From positions 64,971,655 to 65,035,654 of the forward strand of contig JAKGHH010000005.1 of NCBI GenBank assembly GCA_022828595.1: a DNA stretch of 64,000 bases, given 5' to 3'. Of this stretch, positions 24,897 to 35,894 are shown piece after piece. The stretch comes from Nelumbo lutea. Its lineage: Eukaryota > Streptophyta > Magnoliopsida > Proteales > Nelumbonaceae. A program made the position numbers and the translations under genes. Numbering within the stretch: position 1 is the first letter of the stretch; every line of letters starts with the position of its first letter. The notes under the pieces are model-generated. The model did not search any database. It had not been told where the DNA came from and worked only from the letters and a program-made list of their open reading frames with translations.

Positions 24897-26412
24897 TTGC
24901 AGAAAAATACCCTACAACCACCGAATAGTTTATTATTTTTTATTAAGATTTAAACACCCACCCAGTCTTTTTTGCAATTAATCGATATGCACTCCTCTCC
25001 GCCGCCCTTTTTTTCTCTCGCCCTCCCTCCTCTACCTTCCCCTTTAAGCTCTCCCTTGTTCCACACTGACCACCGACAACGGTTGCACCACTGGGAACAC
25101 ACGCTACATACTGGAACTCTCTCTTTCTCATTTTTCTTATTTTCTATTCTTTCCCCTTCCTCTGAATCGGCAACCCAACACTCTGACCGGGCCACCGCTT
25201 GCTCCGAGTTGACAACCATTGGTAGAGAAGCTGTTTTAGTATGTAATGTATGTATTTCTTATATCTTCTCCAAAGTGACAGTGTTGACGTTATTCAGGGT
25301 AAAATGAAATGCTTTTTAGTAGAATAAACTAAGGGAGGATAAGCTATTTTATATTTAAAGTTCCTTAGTCCTTGTGATTCAATGTTTGATAGTAGAGAAT
25401 TCCTTGTCTTCAGTGCTAATGCATTGGAATTCCTTCACTAGCGAGATTTCTCTGATCAGTTTTAGCTGGAGAGAAGTTATATTTTACATTGAAACCAGAA
25501 TCGCTATTGAAATAAGTCTATTCCTCCTGCCTATTTGGTTCTGCCCAGAATTAGAATTGACATTCACTCCGAAGAGGAATGTGTTTGGTCTTATTTCTCT
25601 TAGAATTGTCACACAAAAATATGTGCCTGAAATCCACTGGACATGCTAAAAACATTCCTCACAAACGTTTATAGTTTGAAACTTTGAATTATCAAAACAT
25701 AACACAGTTGTCCAAGTAGGTAACATCACCCGATAAGCAATTTCAACAATAAACTGGTTTAACCTTCATGTAAAGTAGTCCAAAGAAATCAAGAAAAATA
25801 ACAGAAAAACACATCAGGTATAGGAAGCATCAATGCATGCATTCTTATACTCTTTGTTTGCATGTAATCCTCTCGCAAGCTATCTACAACATGCAAAGCT
25901 TTTCCCGGTGCAATATTTCCAGTCTTCTGTGGCACATTCTCATAGATTCTAGGATCTGGCTTTTCCACACCTTCAAGACCAAAGAACACACCAATATCTC
26001 CAACCTTCTACGGCAAAATTTCCGGCCTTCTACGGTGCTGTCAGATGCCCGGTGGCTGCAACAGCTTCCTTTGAGTAAGTGGTTGCCCGATTAGAATATT
26101 GGGTTGCCAATTCAGAGGAAGAGGGAAGAAAAGGAAACAAGAAAATTGGGAGAACAAAGATTTCCGGTATGGAATGTGTGCTCCGATGGCACAACCATCA
26201 CCGGTGATCAATGTAAAACAGGGGAGAGATCAGAGCGGAAGCGGGAGGGGGAGGGGGGCGAAGAGGAATGCATCGATTAATTCAAAAAGACTGGGCGGGT
26301 GTTAGAATCTTAATACTTAATAGAAATAATAAACTATTCATTTGTCACAAAACAGCTGTTAAACTTCCAGGTTTCCATAGCTATTGGTGGTTGTAGAGTT
26401 TTTTTTCTGCAA
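24897..26412. mobile_element. Pack-MULE-like element with long inverted arms and a captured gene fragment
   Basis: A left arm (about 24897-25230) and a right arm (about 26080-26412) are inverted copies of each other. Both hold ttgcagaaaaa, ctacaaccacc, gaatagtttattatt, cagtctttttg and cctctgaat..ggcaaccca in matching order. The right arm has about 52 extra bases (26341-26392). The 0.8-kb centre holds a piece of a HAD hydrolase gene. Long inverted ends around a captured gene piece are typical of Mutator-like elements, but no 8-11 bp target duplication was found, so the exact ends are uncertain. Confidence 0.7.
25789..26016 (-). pseudogene. Fragment of a HAD-superfamily hydrolase gene (HDHD3-like)
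   Basis: The minus strand reads GDIGVFFGLEGVEKPDPRIY, then GNIAPGKALHVVDSLREDY. This is the last third of a HAD-like hydrolase core: the motif III lysine lies in VEKPDP, and motif IV (usually GDSxxxD) is altered to VDSLRED, with the glycine lost. The N-terminal nucleophile motif and the rest of the gene are absent, and the frame stops soon after. It therefore cannot be a working enzyme. It lies inside the inverted-arm element 24897-26412. Confidence 0.75.
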
Positions 26413-26832
26413 ACCCCAAAAAAAGAACTATCCAATAGCTCCCCTTCCCCAAAATTAGCTCGACAAAACATTTTCTTGCCACACGGCCCACGCACCCCAA
26501 AACGGTGCAAAAAAAAAAGCCCCCCATTCTTCTCCAAACTTTTCAAGGGCAAAATGCTGTTTAAGGAATAAATAAATGGAAAGTAATCATCACGGATATT
26601 TTATGAAGCAAAGCCGATATCACATAATCTTTCACATCTGTATTAAACAGAAAGGTTCAACTATGTATGATACGGGAAAGATATGATATCTGAAAAACTT
26701 CACTAGTCAACTGGAATCAATAAATAAACATGGTATCCAATCAGGGGTTATTTATCAAAATTCATGGGTGGGTTTTGATTGGTCAAAACTCTTTCCATAC
26801 AATCTCTTTCCCGCATCTTAGGTTTTCCCCAA
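26413..26832. other. Intergenic
   Basis: A short dispersed repeat (aaattcatgg..gttttgattggtcaaaactct, about 26755-26800) recurs at about 32205-32250. No gene. Confidence 0.45.
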
Positions 26833-26941
26833 GGCTATGTTTGGTTTGAAGGAAAAGGTAGGAAAAGATAGGGAAACCTATACAAGGTTTGTAAAGGTTT
26901 TCCTACCTTTCCCTGCATTTTCCTTCAAACCAAACATAGCC
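26833..26941. mobile_element. Tourist-like MITE, family A (best copy)
   Basis: 109 bp with near-perfect inverted ends ggctatgtttggtttgaagg and ccttcaaaccaaacatagcc. Flanked by CAA and TAA. Confidence 0.85.
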
Positions 26942-26986
26942 TAAACAGAAACATTTCATTTGAAAGCCAACTGGTCCTTTGTCTCT

Positions 26987-27151
26987 GTCTATCGTACATC
27001 CTACATCAGGTTGCACTTTATGATTTCATGTTGAGAAGATGATCTACAAACTGTTCAAGATAAACCCAGTAACCAACAAACTGTCCGAACTTCCTAGACT
27101 AATGTCTATCATACATCCTACATCAGGTTGCACTTTATGATTTCATGTTCC
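26987..27151. repeat. Duplicated 44-bp segment, about 119 bp apart
   Basis: The word catcctacatcaggttgcac with its neighbours (tctatc.tacatcc ... gatttcatgtt) occurs at 26988 and 27107 with one change in about 44 bases, indicating a recent local duplication. Confidence 0.75.
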
Positions 27152-27967
27152 ACCAAACTTCCTAGAAGTTATCCTATTGCAAAACCCACTCCAAAGTTCA
27201 AACTTTGTCATATTACAGTGCACTCAATCAAACCAACATTACACTAACCGCTCAAAGGCCTAATGCCCTCGACAACCCCATACAAGAGCATTCCCTAGCA
27301 GTCGACTACTTGGAAACATCCAACCAAAATATTTTATGAACTTCAAAATTCAGATCTGGTCATTTCATAGAATGCAATTCTACCAGATTTCACAAGATTT
27401 CCCATTTCAAGGGATCTGAAGCATCTATTCCATACATGATGGTTTGATATATCATTTATACGTAGCAACACTGGAAATATAGTAGAAAGAAACCAATATT
27501 TTTGCCTAAATGTTGCAATATCATTTTCCTGGAAATAAGAAACCAACTAATTTCAAGGAAATAGTAGAAATATAAATTACAGTAATCAATATCGCTGGCA
27601 TTACTGAGAAATAGCAAACGCAGTACATGGACATCATGTTGATACAAAATTAATAATTAAAATTGGAAGTATGTGACATGGAACCCATAAGACCACCAGA
27701 TAAAAAAAAAAAGGACCAAGTAGTCTCCAAAAAATCTCCTTTACTCTTATCTAATTGCATTTTCATTGCCGAGAGTCATCATTTCCACCTGAATCATTTC
27801 AGACCAACTCCCAACTATAAGCAAGAATTGCAGCCTAAAGTATCTGGTTCATTTTATAAGATAGTTGTTTTCTCATTCTTATTTAATAATATACAATGGA
27901 TTAATGTCAAGTTGATGCTTGTGCAAGGATTTTGAGCATGGATAACAATTTTAATGGTAAAACTATG
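27152..27967. other. Intergenic
   Basis: Short frames only, with no domain. Confidence 0.45.
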
Positions 27968-27980
27968 GATTTATAAGGTG

Positions 27981-28155
27981 TCATGGCCATTATCCTCCCA
28001 GATATCTTGGGTCTTGGGAGGGGTTGACTAGATAGAGTCCTAACCTTTAGCTTCTTTTTTGTTTTCACACTAAGTGGCCACTCTCAGACTAGAACTGCAT
28101 TCTCACACTTGACCACCTTAGATTTTACCATTAGACCACGTAATGGCAAATTGTA
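27981..28155 (-). mobile_element. tRNA-derived SINE with 13-bp target duplications
   Basis: On the minus strand a pol III A-box-like TGGTCTAATGG (28126-28136) is followed about 40 bases later by a B-box-like GTTCTAGTC (28087-28095), the layout of tRNA-derived SINEs. GATTTATAAGGTG occurs exactly at 27968-27980 and 28156-28168; the match continues imperfectly further out. The element sits about 0.4 kb downstream of the RING gene, in the same orientation. Confidence 0.75.
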
Positions 28156-28540
28156 GATTTATAAGGTGAAAAAGGGAAAATTTTTGAAAGTAGGTGTTCC
28201 TGATTAAGAGCTATAGACCCAACTATCCTAAGCAAGCACATGAAGAATGCTAGTGAAGCCACCATCTTCCATGTCAACAGTTACTCAAATTAAAAAGTTA
28301 ATATATTGTCAGAAACTACAAAATATATATGAGAGAGAGATCTTAAGTCATCTATGAAAACATACAGGTTACGTTCTACATACTTGGAAGACAGAACACA
28401 AGCTAGAAGAGCATTGAAAAAAGTATCATATGGACAATTTCCTCATAATAAAAGTCAAAGTAATTGACCTACAGATTTACAAACAAGTGAAAATCTCGGA
28501 CTTCCATCCACAATTTTAATTCTTGCAGCATGTTCACCTA

Positions 28541-29218
28541 TTACAATAAAAGAGCAAGGATGGCAAAGACAACCACCCCCCAAATTATCACCTTCAAATA
28601 AAAATCTGCTTGTTGTGCTTGACTTGTAGGCTGAGAGAACCCATGAGCGTGGCCCCGATGAAATGAGTTAGAAAATCCATAGGGAAAACCAGCCGCAGCC
28701 CCATAGACAGTAGCCTCGGGGAAACCATGCACCTGAAGATTAAACAGGGAAGGAATCAAACCACCAAAAGCTGCAGAAAGAGTGAAGTTCCCAAACCTTG
28801 CAGCCGCCATTGGAGGGAATCCACCCATAAATCCAAACCCATGTTGAGGGAAATGGTTCGTATCTGGAGGAGGAGCTGTTTCCGGTCTTTGCCCAGCTGG
28901 ACGATTTGGAATATTAATACCAGGAACAGATTTTGATCTTGGATCTGTTGGTGTCTTTCCCCTGCCATAAAGAGGAACCAATTTATCCTCCTGTACAAGG
29001 GCTTTACAAACCGGGCACTCCTGTGAATGTGAATGAATATGGAGCCATTTGTAAAGACAAGGCCAACAGAAGAGGTGGCCGCAAAGAGTCACAATTGGGT
29101 CCTGAGCTAATTCAAAGCAGATATTGCATTCAAAATTGCCAGCATCATTGCTACCACTTCCTGAGCAAGAAGGGCTTTGGGGTGGCTTGCTTGTCGATTC
29201 CACAAATCCACTTGCCAT
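28541..29218 (-). CDS. RING-type E3 ubiquitin ligase with C-terminal membrane anchor (RMA/RNF5-RNF185 type)
   Basis: A 225-residue protein read in one exon; the first ATG in the frame is at 29218. A C3HC4 RING finger has its zinc ligands at about residues 31, 34, 46, 48, 51, 54, 68 and 71, in the order C-x2-C-x11-C-x1-H-x2-C-x2-C-x13-C-x2-C, with the core TLCGHLFCWPCLYKW. It is followed by VPLYGRGK, a conserved tail of this family. Residues about 100-200 are low-complexity and rich in Gly, Phe and Pro. Residues 206-225 form a hydrophobic tail anchor. Known relatives (Arabidopsis RMA1-3 and At1g19310; animal RNF5/RNF185) act at the ER membrane in quality control, so an ER-anchored ligase is inferred. 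A possible 5'-UTR intron is suggested by a GTGAGT-type donor at about 29896 and an AG acceptor near 29228, but this is not proved. A SINE lies about 0.4 kb downstream. Confidence 0.95.
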   Translation of the reverse strand: MASGFVESTSKPPQSPSCSGSGSNDAGNFECNICFELAQDPIVTLCGHLFCWPCLYKWLHIHSHSQECPVCKALVQEDKLVPLYGRGKTPTDPRSKSVPGINIPNRPAGQRPETAPPPDTNHFPQHGFGFMGGFPPMAAARFGNFTLSAAFGGLIPSLFNLQVHGFPEATVYGAAAGFPYGFSNSFHRGHAHGFSQPTSQAQQADFYLKVIIWGVVVFAILALLL

Positions 29219-29871
29219 CTCCAAAACCTAAATCTTCAAAGACATCATATAGAACCGAAATCAACACCAACCAGTAAAAGAAAACAATGTTGTTCAATTC
29301 AAAATGTTCAGATTCAGTTCCAAATTCGAAAGCTCCACATACTCTAAACTACATAAATCTACTCAGAGCATAACAATAAAAAGCCGAGTAACCCAACAAA
29401 CCAACTAACCTAAGCAAACGAAAATTTTACCATTAGAGAACCAAAATCTGAACCACAAAACGAGAAATCGCAAAATGAATCATGCCGAACCTTTTCAGTT
29501 GCCACATCTAGGTTAATGCATCTTTAAAAAGAAGACAATAAAAACGTCCAAGATTTAAAAAGAAAAAGGACGCATCTGGGGTTTTCCGAGTTCCGGCCCC
29601 AAACCCTAATAAAAATGAAGCTGTCTAACAGGAAGACCACCGGAGGAAACTCCAATACGCATCTAAACTAAGAAAAGAACCCAAACATGGTGCAAACTGC
29701 AAATTAAACAGAAATATCCTATTGTTTCTAACTCCCAATATAAATATGATGTGTAACATTGAAATCAAAAGGAGACATGGAAAGTCGAAACGGATCTAAG
29801 ACATGGAATTCAAGAAACATAAGAAAGAATACGAGATAATATAAGATCAAGAGAAAAAGAAAGACAGGCAG

Positions 29872-29890
29872 AGAGAGAGAGAGAGAGAGC
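29872..29890. repeat. (GA)n microsatellite near the RING gene 5' end
   Basis: A gagaga run just inside the possible 5'-UTR intron. Confidence 0.8.
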
Positions 29891-30441
29891 ACTCACCTGA
29901 AACCAGGCGCAAGACCCGTGAAGAATTTTGATTTATACTTTTACTCATGTTTTTCTCTTTCTTTTCTCTCTTTTTTCCCGGAAATGGGACGAAGACGAAT
30001 AAATTCGCGGTAAATGGACGAAACTTGCTTGGAAGGTTCGGTGTTTCTTCCCTCTTTAGACTTTTGGGAAAAACTTTTGAGCTAAATTACAAATAGCCAC
30101 ACCATGCTTGGAAGGGTAATAATATTATTATCCTTTGGCACAGGCAGGGTTGCCGTTTATTATTTTCCATTTTACCCAAAATTTAAAGTTTTGTAATTCA
30201 GGTAGGGCCTAAAAACTTTGATTACGGCCTTAAATGATCACCCCTTACTTTTGACATCTTTGCTTGGATTTACCTTTATGAAGTACCATGATATTCGATT
30301 AATTTCTTAAACTACTGTTGTGATTTAAGCTAATTGATTAAATATAGTATTTGATTATTATCTAATGTTATCTTTACTATTTTGAAAATTTATCATTATT
30401 GTTAAAATATTAACGGAAGGACTGAAATGTTCATTTTACCT

Positions 30442-30645
30442 TTAAATTAAATAAGAAGCTCCACCCGTTCTTTCCAATTGTTGCTCATCACCGCTTTCGA
30501 GACGGTACCATTGCGGAGCTAACAGACTATCCGAAGGATCATGGACTGAAACATTAGATAACTCAAAGCAAACATCACCAATACCTTGTGCCACTCGGGT
30601 TTCCAAAGGCTTTGCGTCGCTGGTTTCAATCCAAAGAAGTGGCAT
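30442..30645 (-). pseudogene. C2-domain fragment of an MCTP/QUIRKY-type protein gene
   Basis: The minus strand reads GIGDVCFELSNVSVHDPSD, then SLLAPQWYRLESGD. This is the end of the C2 domain of plant multiple-C2-and-transmembrane proteins (family signature DSPLAPQWYRLE, with changes here). Only some 60 residues are alike; flanking C2 domains and the C-terminal membrane region are missing, so it is a relic. It lies just right of a MULE-like text (attaacggaagg, about 30408) and left of GA-rich and GCCGCC-rich sequence, so transposon capture is likely but unproved. Confidence 0.65.
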
Positions 30646-31020
30646 TGCTTATCTTCGAATGACCATGGTGGTTGTAGATTACGTCCAAGAGGATAATGAG
30701 GAGGGAAACGGTGCTTCTAGGATGGGTCACACTCAAAACCGATAAATACATGATCGTTGTTACTATCGCCATTGTTTCACCGGTGATGCCGCAATAAAGA
30801 TTGACGACCAAAGGATCCTTTCCTTTCAAAGAGAGAAGACCGGCTTGGCGAATTCGATGAAAGCCTGTCTAGGATTGTATTTTAGGTAAGATTTGAACTA
30901 GGGGAGGTGATGTTGGCATGAGAGTGAAGTTAAGCATTGTCATCGTGAAGATCGGCGAGTTAGACTGATGTCGTGGGGAAAACAGGGGTGGTGGGTCAGA
31001 GGTCCAAATTTGAGAATAAG

Positions 31021-31125
31021 TGGGGAAAATAGAGAATGAGAGAAAGAGAGAGAGAGAGGCCGGAGGTGGAGGGGTCCGATACTATAGCCGCGGTGATGAA
31101 ACAAGGGAGAGAGAGAGAGAGAGAG
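31021..31125. repeat. GA-rich block, first copy
   Basis: agagagagaggccggaggtg occurs here (about 31043) and again at about 31785-31815, on the two sides of the hAT-like element 31143-31771. A second pure (GA)n run is at 31101-31125. Confidence 0.7.
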
Positions 31126-31142
31126 AATGAAGGAGAATAATT

Positions 31143-31771
31143 AAGGGTGTTCAAATTCGAATGATAAATCAAAAAATTGAACTGAACCAAACTGAACAAG
31201 CTAGTTCGGTTCGGTTAATTCGAGTATCAATTCGGTTTTTGTTTATTTAAAATATCGATTTTTGTTTTCGGTTCGGTTTGGTTGAGATTTTAAACCAAAC
31301 CGAACTAGTGGTTTGTATCTAACTATGCCTATTAAATATTTAAAACTTTATACCTATTAATTAATAATTATTATCTTTTCCAATGCCAAATTCGCAATTC
31401 TCCATTTTATTCTAGTTTTTAATTAATTGTCTAGAGACTCTAAACAACTAAAGTATTAAAACCTAGAGTAATTATTAATTATTCATTAATTGTTTGTGAA
31501 TAATGGGTGTAGCTGTTTTTATAAATAGTCATTAAATGAGTGTAGTTGTAGTTGTATTAATTGTTCATTAAGACCTAAACTAATTATTTAAACCTATACT
31601 AAAGACTAATAATTAATTATTAAAACCAAATCTAATTTGGTTAGGATCGGTTCGGTTCTAAACTCAATTTGGTTTGGTTCAATTCAGTTGGGAGAGATGG
31701 TAAAACCAAATAGTTGGTTAGACCATCGATTCTAATCGAACCAAACTGAACCGACCAATTGTACATCCCTA
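31143..31771. mobile_element. hAT-like nonautonomous element
   Basis: Inverted ends aagggtgttcaaattcg and caattgtacatcccta enclose ggttcggtt/aaccgaac-rich arms and an AT-rich core. No perfect 8-bp duplication. Confidence 0.55.
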
Positions 31772-31995
31772 AGAAGAAGGAGAGAGAGAGAGAGAGAGAG
31801 AGAGGCCGGAGGTGGAGGAAGCCACCGCCGTCGCTAGTTAAGGACCAAGCCAGCTCAGTTTGCCGCCGCTAGAAGAAGATGGTAAGGGTAAATTTTGGTT
31901 TTAAAAAATTATACATCATGTGCATACGAGTTTTGATGGAATATTAACGATGGTAAGGGTAGAACTAGTTAATTGTCAAAAACAGTAAGGGTATT
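31772..31995. other. MULE-like terminal sequence with GCCGCC-rich stretch
   Basis: GA tract, GCC-rich text, then ggtaagggtaaattttgg ... tcaattgtcaaaaacagtaa-type words. The last 100 bases are similar to 35530-35660 in the same orientation, suggesting two related element ends. Confidence 0.5.
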
Positions 31996-32035
31996 TGGTG
32001 ATTTGCACGACTAATAACCCTCCATCCCTAAAGTT

Positions 32036-32106
32036 GGTGGTTGTGGGAATTGAATCTCCCGTCTATGTTGGAGTAAACCAGCTAACATACTAATTGAGCC
32101 ACCTCT
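32036..32106 (-). mobile_element. Probable SINE head (tRNA-like A and B boxes)
   Basis: The minus strand reads GTGGCTCAATTAG, then about 30 bases later GGGAGATTCAATTCCC, close to tRNA A and B boxes. Too diverged to be a working tRNA gene. The 3' limit is unknown. Confidence 0.45.
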
Positions 32107-32421
32107 TAGTTGATCACACCAGAACTTTTTTTAAATTATAACCAATCTACCAAACTACTAGTGTCATAAAAGTGGTAAATTGGCAACCAATCAGATCTTA
32201 TTAATAAAAATTCATGGTGTTTTGATTGGTCAAAACTCTTCCAATATCATACCATTACAACATATTAGAATTACCCTTCAATCATCATTGAAAAATCGGT
32301 AACTTGAGAGTCTTAGTGTTTACTTATTGTCTTGATGTACCTCTAGGTAGGGGTGGCCACAAGCCGAGCTCGGCTGGACTTGGTTTCAGTCGAGCTTGAG
32401 CCCAATTTATAGGTGCATATA

Positions 32422-32449
32422 TACATACATACATACATACATACATACT
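32422..32449. repeat. (ATAC)n microsatellite
   Basis: About seven atac units abutting the Helitron 3' end. Confidence 0.85.
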
Positions 32450-33459
32450 AGTAATTAAGCACATACGTTGCACGTGAAAATTTTTTCTTCATATTAATTA
32501 ATTGAATTTTAGATATATCACAGTTAAGATAAAAAGTAAAAATTAACAAAATTAACAATATGATTAAAAATAAATTTAAATGCTTATAGAAAATAACAAT
32601 TATTATTATTATTATTATTATTAAATTTCGTAACAATATAATTAAGAATTTGTCATTCTTTGTATTTTCTATTTATAAAAATTTTATAATTTGACTATGA
32701 CATCATTTCATTTCTAGGTAGATTTTAAATTTGACATTTTCATCATTAATAAAAATACTTCTTATATTTCATACTTATTTATTTTAAATTTTTATTATTT
32801 AATCATAGCATTATTTATTAATTCATTTGACCCCAAATGGTCAAATTGCTTTCCCACCACCGGAAGGGAAGAAAATGTTTTTATTTTCAAACTACTATTT
32901 AAAATATTTATTTTTATACTATTAAAATTAGTATTGTGGATTTAATTACAAGAATTTAGTGATAAGAAAAATATATATTAAATATAGGATTTAATGAGAT
33001 AAAATATAAAAATACTTTTATTTCTAATTGGTTTTAAATTTTACATTCTATTTCCATCATTAATAAAAACATTTGTTATTTATCATACTTATTATAGTTT
33101 AATATACATTAAAAATGTTCCCAATTTTTTTAATTTTTTATTTTTTATTTTATCTATTTTTTCATTTTATTATTTAATTGTGGCAACATGGATTGGCCCA
33201 TTTGACCCAAAATGGTTCAATTTCTTACCACCACCTAGATGAAAACATGAGTGCAAGTTAATAACTTAAATGTTGGATTTAATGAGAGGGAATTGAATGC
33301 TTGAATATCTTAAAATTACCTATTTTTAACTCATTTAATATCAGTAACTGATTACCCTATTTGCCCTCATTTTTTATTAATAAATTTAAATATAGAGAGA
33401 TAAATTTTGTCCTCAAAAAATTCCAAAAATATTATTGCGGCTATTTGTGCTTTTTAAAG

Positions 33460-33499
<40 letters not shown>

Positions 33500-33500
33500 T
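32448..33500 (-). mobile_element. Nonautonomous Helitron-type element (3' end at 32448)
   Basis: On the minus strand the sequence ends with hairpin CACGTGCAACGTATGTG, then CTTAATTA and CTAG followed by T. A hairpin about ten bases before a terminal CTRR is the Helitron 3' signature. The body, with a duplicated catttgaccc..aaatggt block (about 32825 and 33200), is shared with the element ending at 38089. The 5' TC end was not found, so the outer limit is approximate. Confidence 0.6.
33462..33497. repeat. (AAT)n microsatellite
   Basis: About twelve aat units. Confidence 0.9.
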
Positions 33501-33965
33501 TATAGAAAAATAATATATAATAAAATTATTATATATAATACTTTTATTTTTATTTTATTTTTATATATAATAATAACTAATTATTAATTTTTTAAATATC
33601 AAATAAAAAATATTATATATATATTTATAAAACATTTTTTTCTCAAATCGAATTTGAGCTTACGAGTTTTGACTCGAGCCGAGCTTGAACTCAAAGTTCT
33701 TGCTCGAACTGAGCTTGAGCTCGGGCCTTGTACTACCTTGGCGAGCCAAGCTCAAGCCTCCGTACAATTTGGCTCGACTTGAATCCACCCCACCTCCATT
33801 ATTTCTCATATTTTCGTTAAACATTGTTGAAAAAAAGCAAAAAATCAAATTTACCCTTCATTATTTCTCATATTTTCAATATAAAATAGAATATTAAATT
33901 TACCCTCCACCAAGAACCGATCCTCGCTGATAATCGACCAACAACCGCAAGGAATTCAAGCCACC

Positions 33966-35497
33966 GAAGCACGAACACTATTCATCGTCCTCAACCTCCC
34001 AAAGCACGAACAGCGGCAGGAAGATAGAGTTCTCTTTCTCTCTCTCTCTCGATTAGGTTTCCCGGCAAGGTTCGGCTCGCCCAAACCCATCTCGCACTCG
34101 ATGGAGAAAGAAGTGGAGCACACGGAAACTAGAACTTTAATTAAGACTCCTTCAGAGTTCAGGCATTTACAGAGAGTTTTTGTGTAATATAATGGTGAAT
34201 ATTTTGTGCATAGCCTCAGAACCACGATTTATAAAAAAAAGTATTTTTCACTAGCCCGAATTTTGGTTTATGGATGTTTGCCAAAACCTCAGAACCACGC
34301 CATTGTATTCCGTCCCCGTTGTGGAGGACCAAATCGGTTTCAAATCGTTTTCCCTTCCGATGGTAGTACCACCACGTGCTTTAATTCAGACCAAGGAAGT
34401 AGCTTTTCTGATTTCTCTGACTTTGGTTGGGGAGAATGTGAACCCAAGACACCTGAAGACCATATTCGAGGAAGTAGTGCCTAATGAAGGCAATGCTCCT
34501 AAGAAGTGGGTCGAACAGAGCTCCTGCCGCTCACCCTCGCAGTCGATGCTAAGAGTCCTCATCTGCCAAAGTGGATCAAAGCATGGAGACAGAGCTCTAT
34601 TCAGCTGGGAGTCCCATCTGCTGAAGTGGATTGAAGCATGAATGCGACGTATCTTCATAGGTTAAATGAAGACCACAGGTTAGGCACGACGATGAACAGG
34701 GCTCTGTAGGTACTTGGGAGGTTAAGATGAGAGGGAAAAATAGAGAGATCGATAGAACTGGGGGATCGAATGAGAGAAAGTGAAAGGGAGAGAGGGAAAT
34801 GAGAGTGGCCGGGTAAGGGGGATGTCGGGTAGATTGCCGCTGCAATAACCAGAAAAAACCGGATCTCGTTATCGGCTACTAGACCTGTTCATGGGTCGGG
34901 TAGCCCAACAACCTGGCCCGGTCTGATCCGTCTTAAATCGGGCTTGGACAAAATTTTAAGCCCACGGGTTCAGGCTCATGCTCTGAAAATAGGGCCTGAC
35001 TATTTTTTGGGCTGAGCTCGGGCTTTCCCAAATAAGCTTAGCCTGAGCCCGATAATATAAATATATATTATATAATAATAAAATTAATAGCAAAAAAGTA
35101 TTACATATATTAAATGCATAAATATATAATATATATAATTAATATATTATAAAATACCTATCCAAGTCAGGCTTTGGGCTCGGGCCTAATAATTTTCTAT
35201 TTATAAAGAGGCAAAGCCTGACTCGGCCCATAAACAGGTCTACCAGCTACTACAGACCAAAAAAAACCATGCAACTAACATCGATGTGGTTGAGCTTTGA
35301 TGGGTTTCCATGTACTCCTCTTCTTCTCTATTGAGTGCAAGGTGGGTTTGGGCGAGCCAAACCTTGTCGGGAAACCTAACAGAGAGAGAGAGAGAGAGAG
35401 AACTCTCTCCATTGAGTGTGAGATGGGTTTGGGGGTTTCCATGTGCTCCACTGCCACTATTCATGTTTCAGGAGGTTGAGGATGATGAATAGTAGAT
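33966..35497. mobile_element. Second inverted-arm element (MULE-like), with nested hAT
   Basis: A left arm (33966-34128) and a right arm (35300-35497) are inverted copies, sharing cctcaacctcc, a (CT)n/(GA)n tract, aggtttcccg.caaggtt and ggctcgcccaaaccca. The right arm itself has a direct duplication of the gagtg..ggtgggtttggg segment (about 35333 and 35411). The centre holds frames without recognisable domains (for example 34270-34641) and a hAT MITE. The outer ends probably reach about 33840 and 35740, where MULE-like words (aaatttaccc; gtcaaaaacagtaaa) occur. Confidence 0.55.
34880..35242. mobile_element. hAT MITE (TAGACCTGTTCATGGG)
   Basis: Inverted ends tagacctgttcatgggtc and gcccataaacaggtcta enclose gggctcgggc-rich arms and an AT core. 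The flanks TCGGCTAC (34872-34879) and CCAGCTAC (35243-35250) are an 8-bp target duplication with two changes. Confidence 0.75.
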
Positions 35498-35894
35498 TCT
35501 ACGATGATGATTCTTACTTGGCTTATAGAGGAGGATGAAGGGTAATATTGGATTTAAAAAAAATTATACGTCAAGTGGTGTTACATGTGCATGAATTTTG
35601 ACAGAACATTAACAAACACCAATGACAGGGGTAGAGTTAGTCAATTGTCAAAAACAGTAAAGATGGTTTAAGACAATGATCAAATAGCAATGATACAGTT
35701 TGTCAATTAACTAAACAGTAGGGAAAGTTTAAAAAATTTGCCCTTTTTGCATAAATATATATAGTTGTGGTGTATTTTTTCCCTTGTCATGAAGCCCTTG
35801 AATCATATGACAAAACTTAAAACAAAGTTTAGTCCCAACATACGAATAAATGGGGTGTCATGGGGAATCCATGTTAGGGTGTCATTGTTCCTAA

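Larger units (their letters stand above)
32348..33792. mobile_element. hAT-like element interrupted by a Helitron-type insertion
   Basis: The left end taggggtggccacaagccga and the right end tcgacttgaatccacccca are imperfect inverted repeats of the GGGGTGG type. The inner third-to-third region (about 32448-33500) belongs to another element with a Helitron-like 3' end. Confidence 0.5.

Noticed and set aside
30395..31995. Clear terminal inverted repeats around the C2 fragment
   Set aside because: Only short MULE-like words are shared by the two sides; a true inverted pair could not be aligned by eye.
32036..32106. A tRNA gene
   Set aside because: A and B boxes are tRNA-like but the arms do not form a cloverleaf; better explained as a SINE head.
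34270..34641. 123-codon frame inside the second inverted-arm element
   Set aside because: No domain recognised; overlapping frames of similar length occur on both strands.
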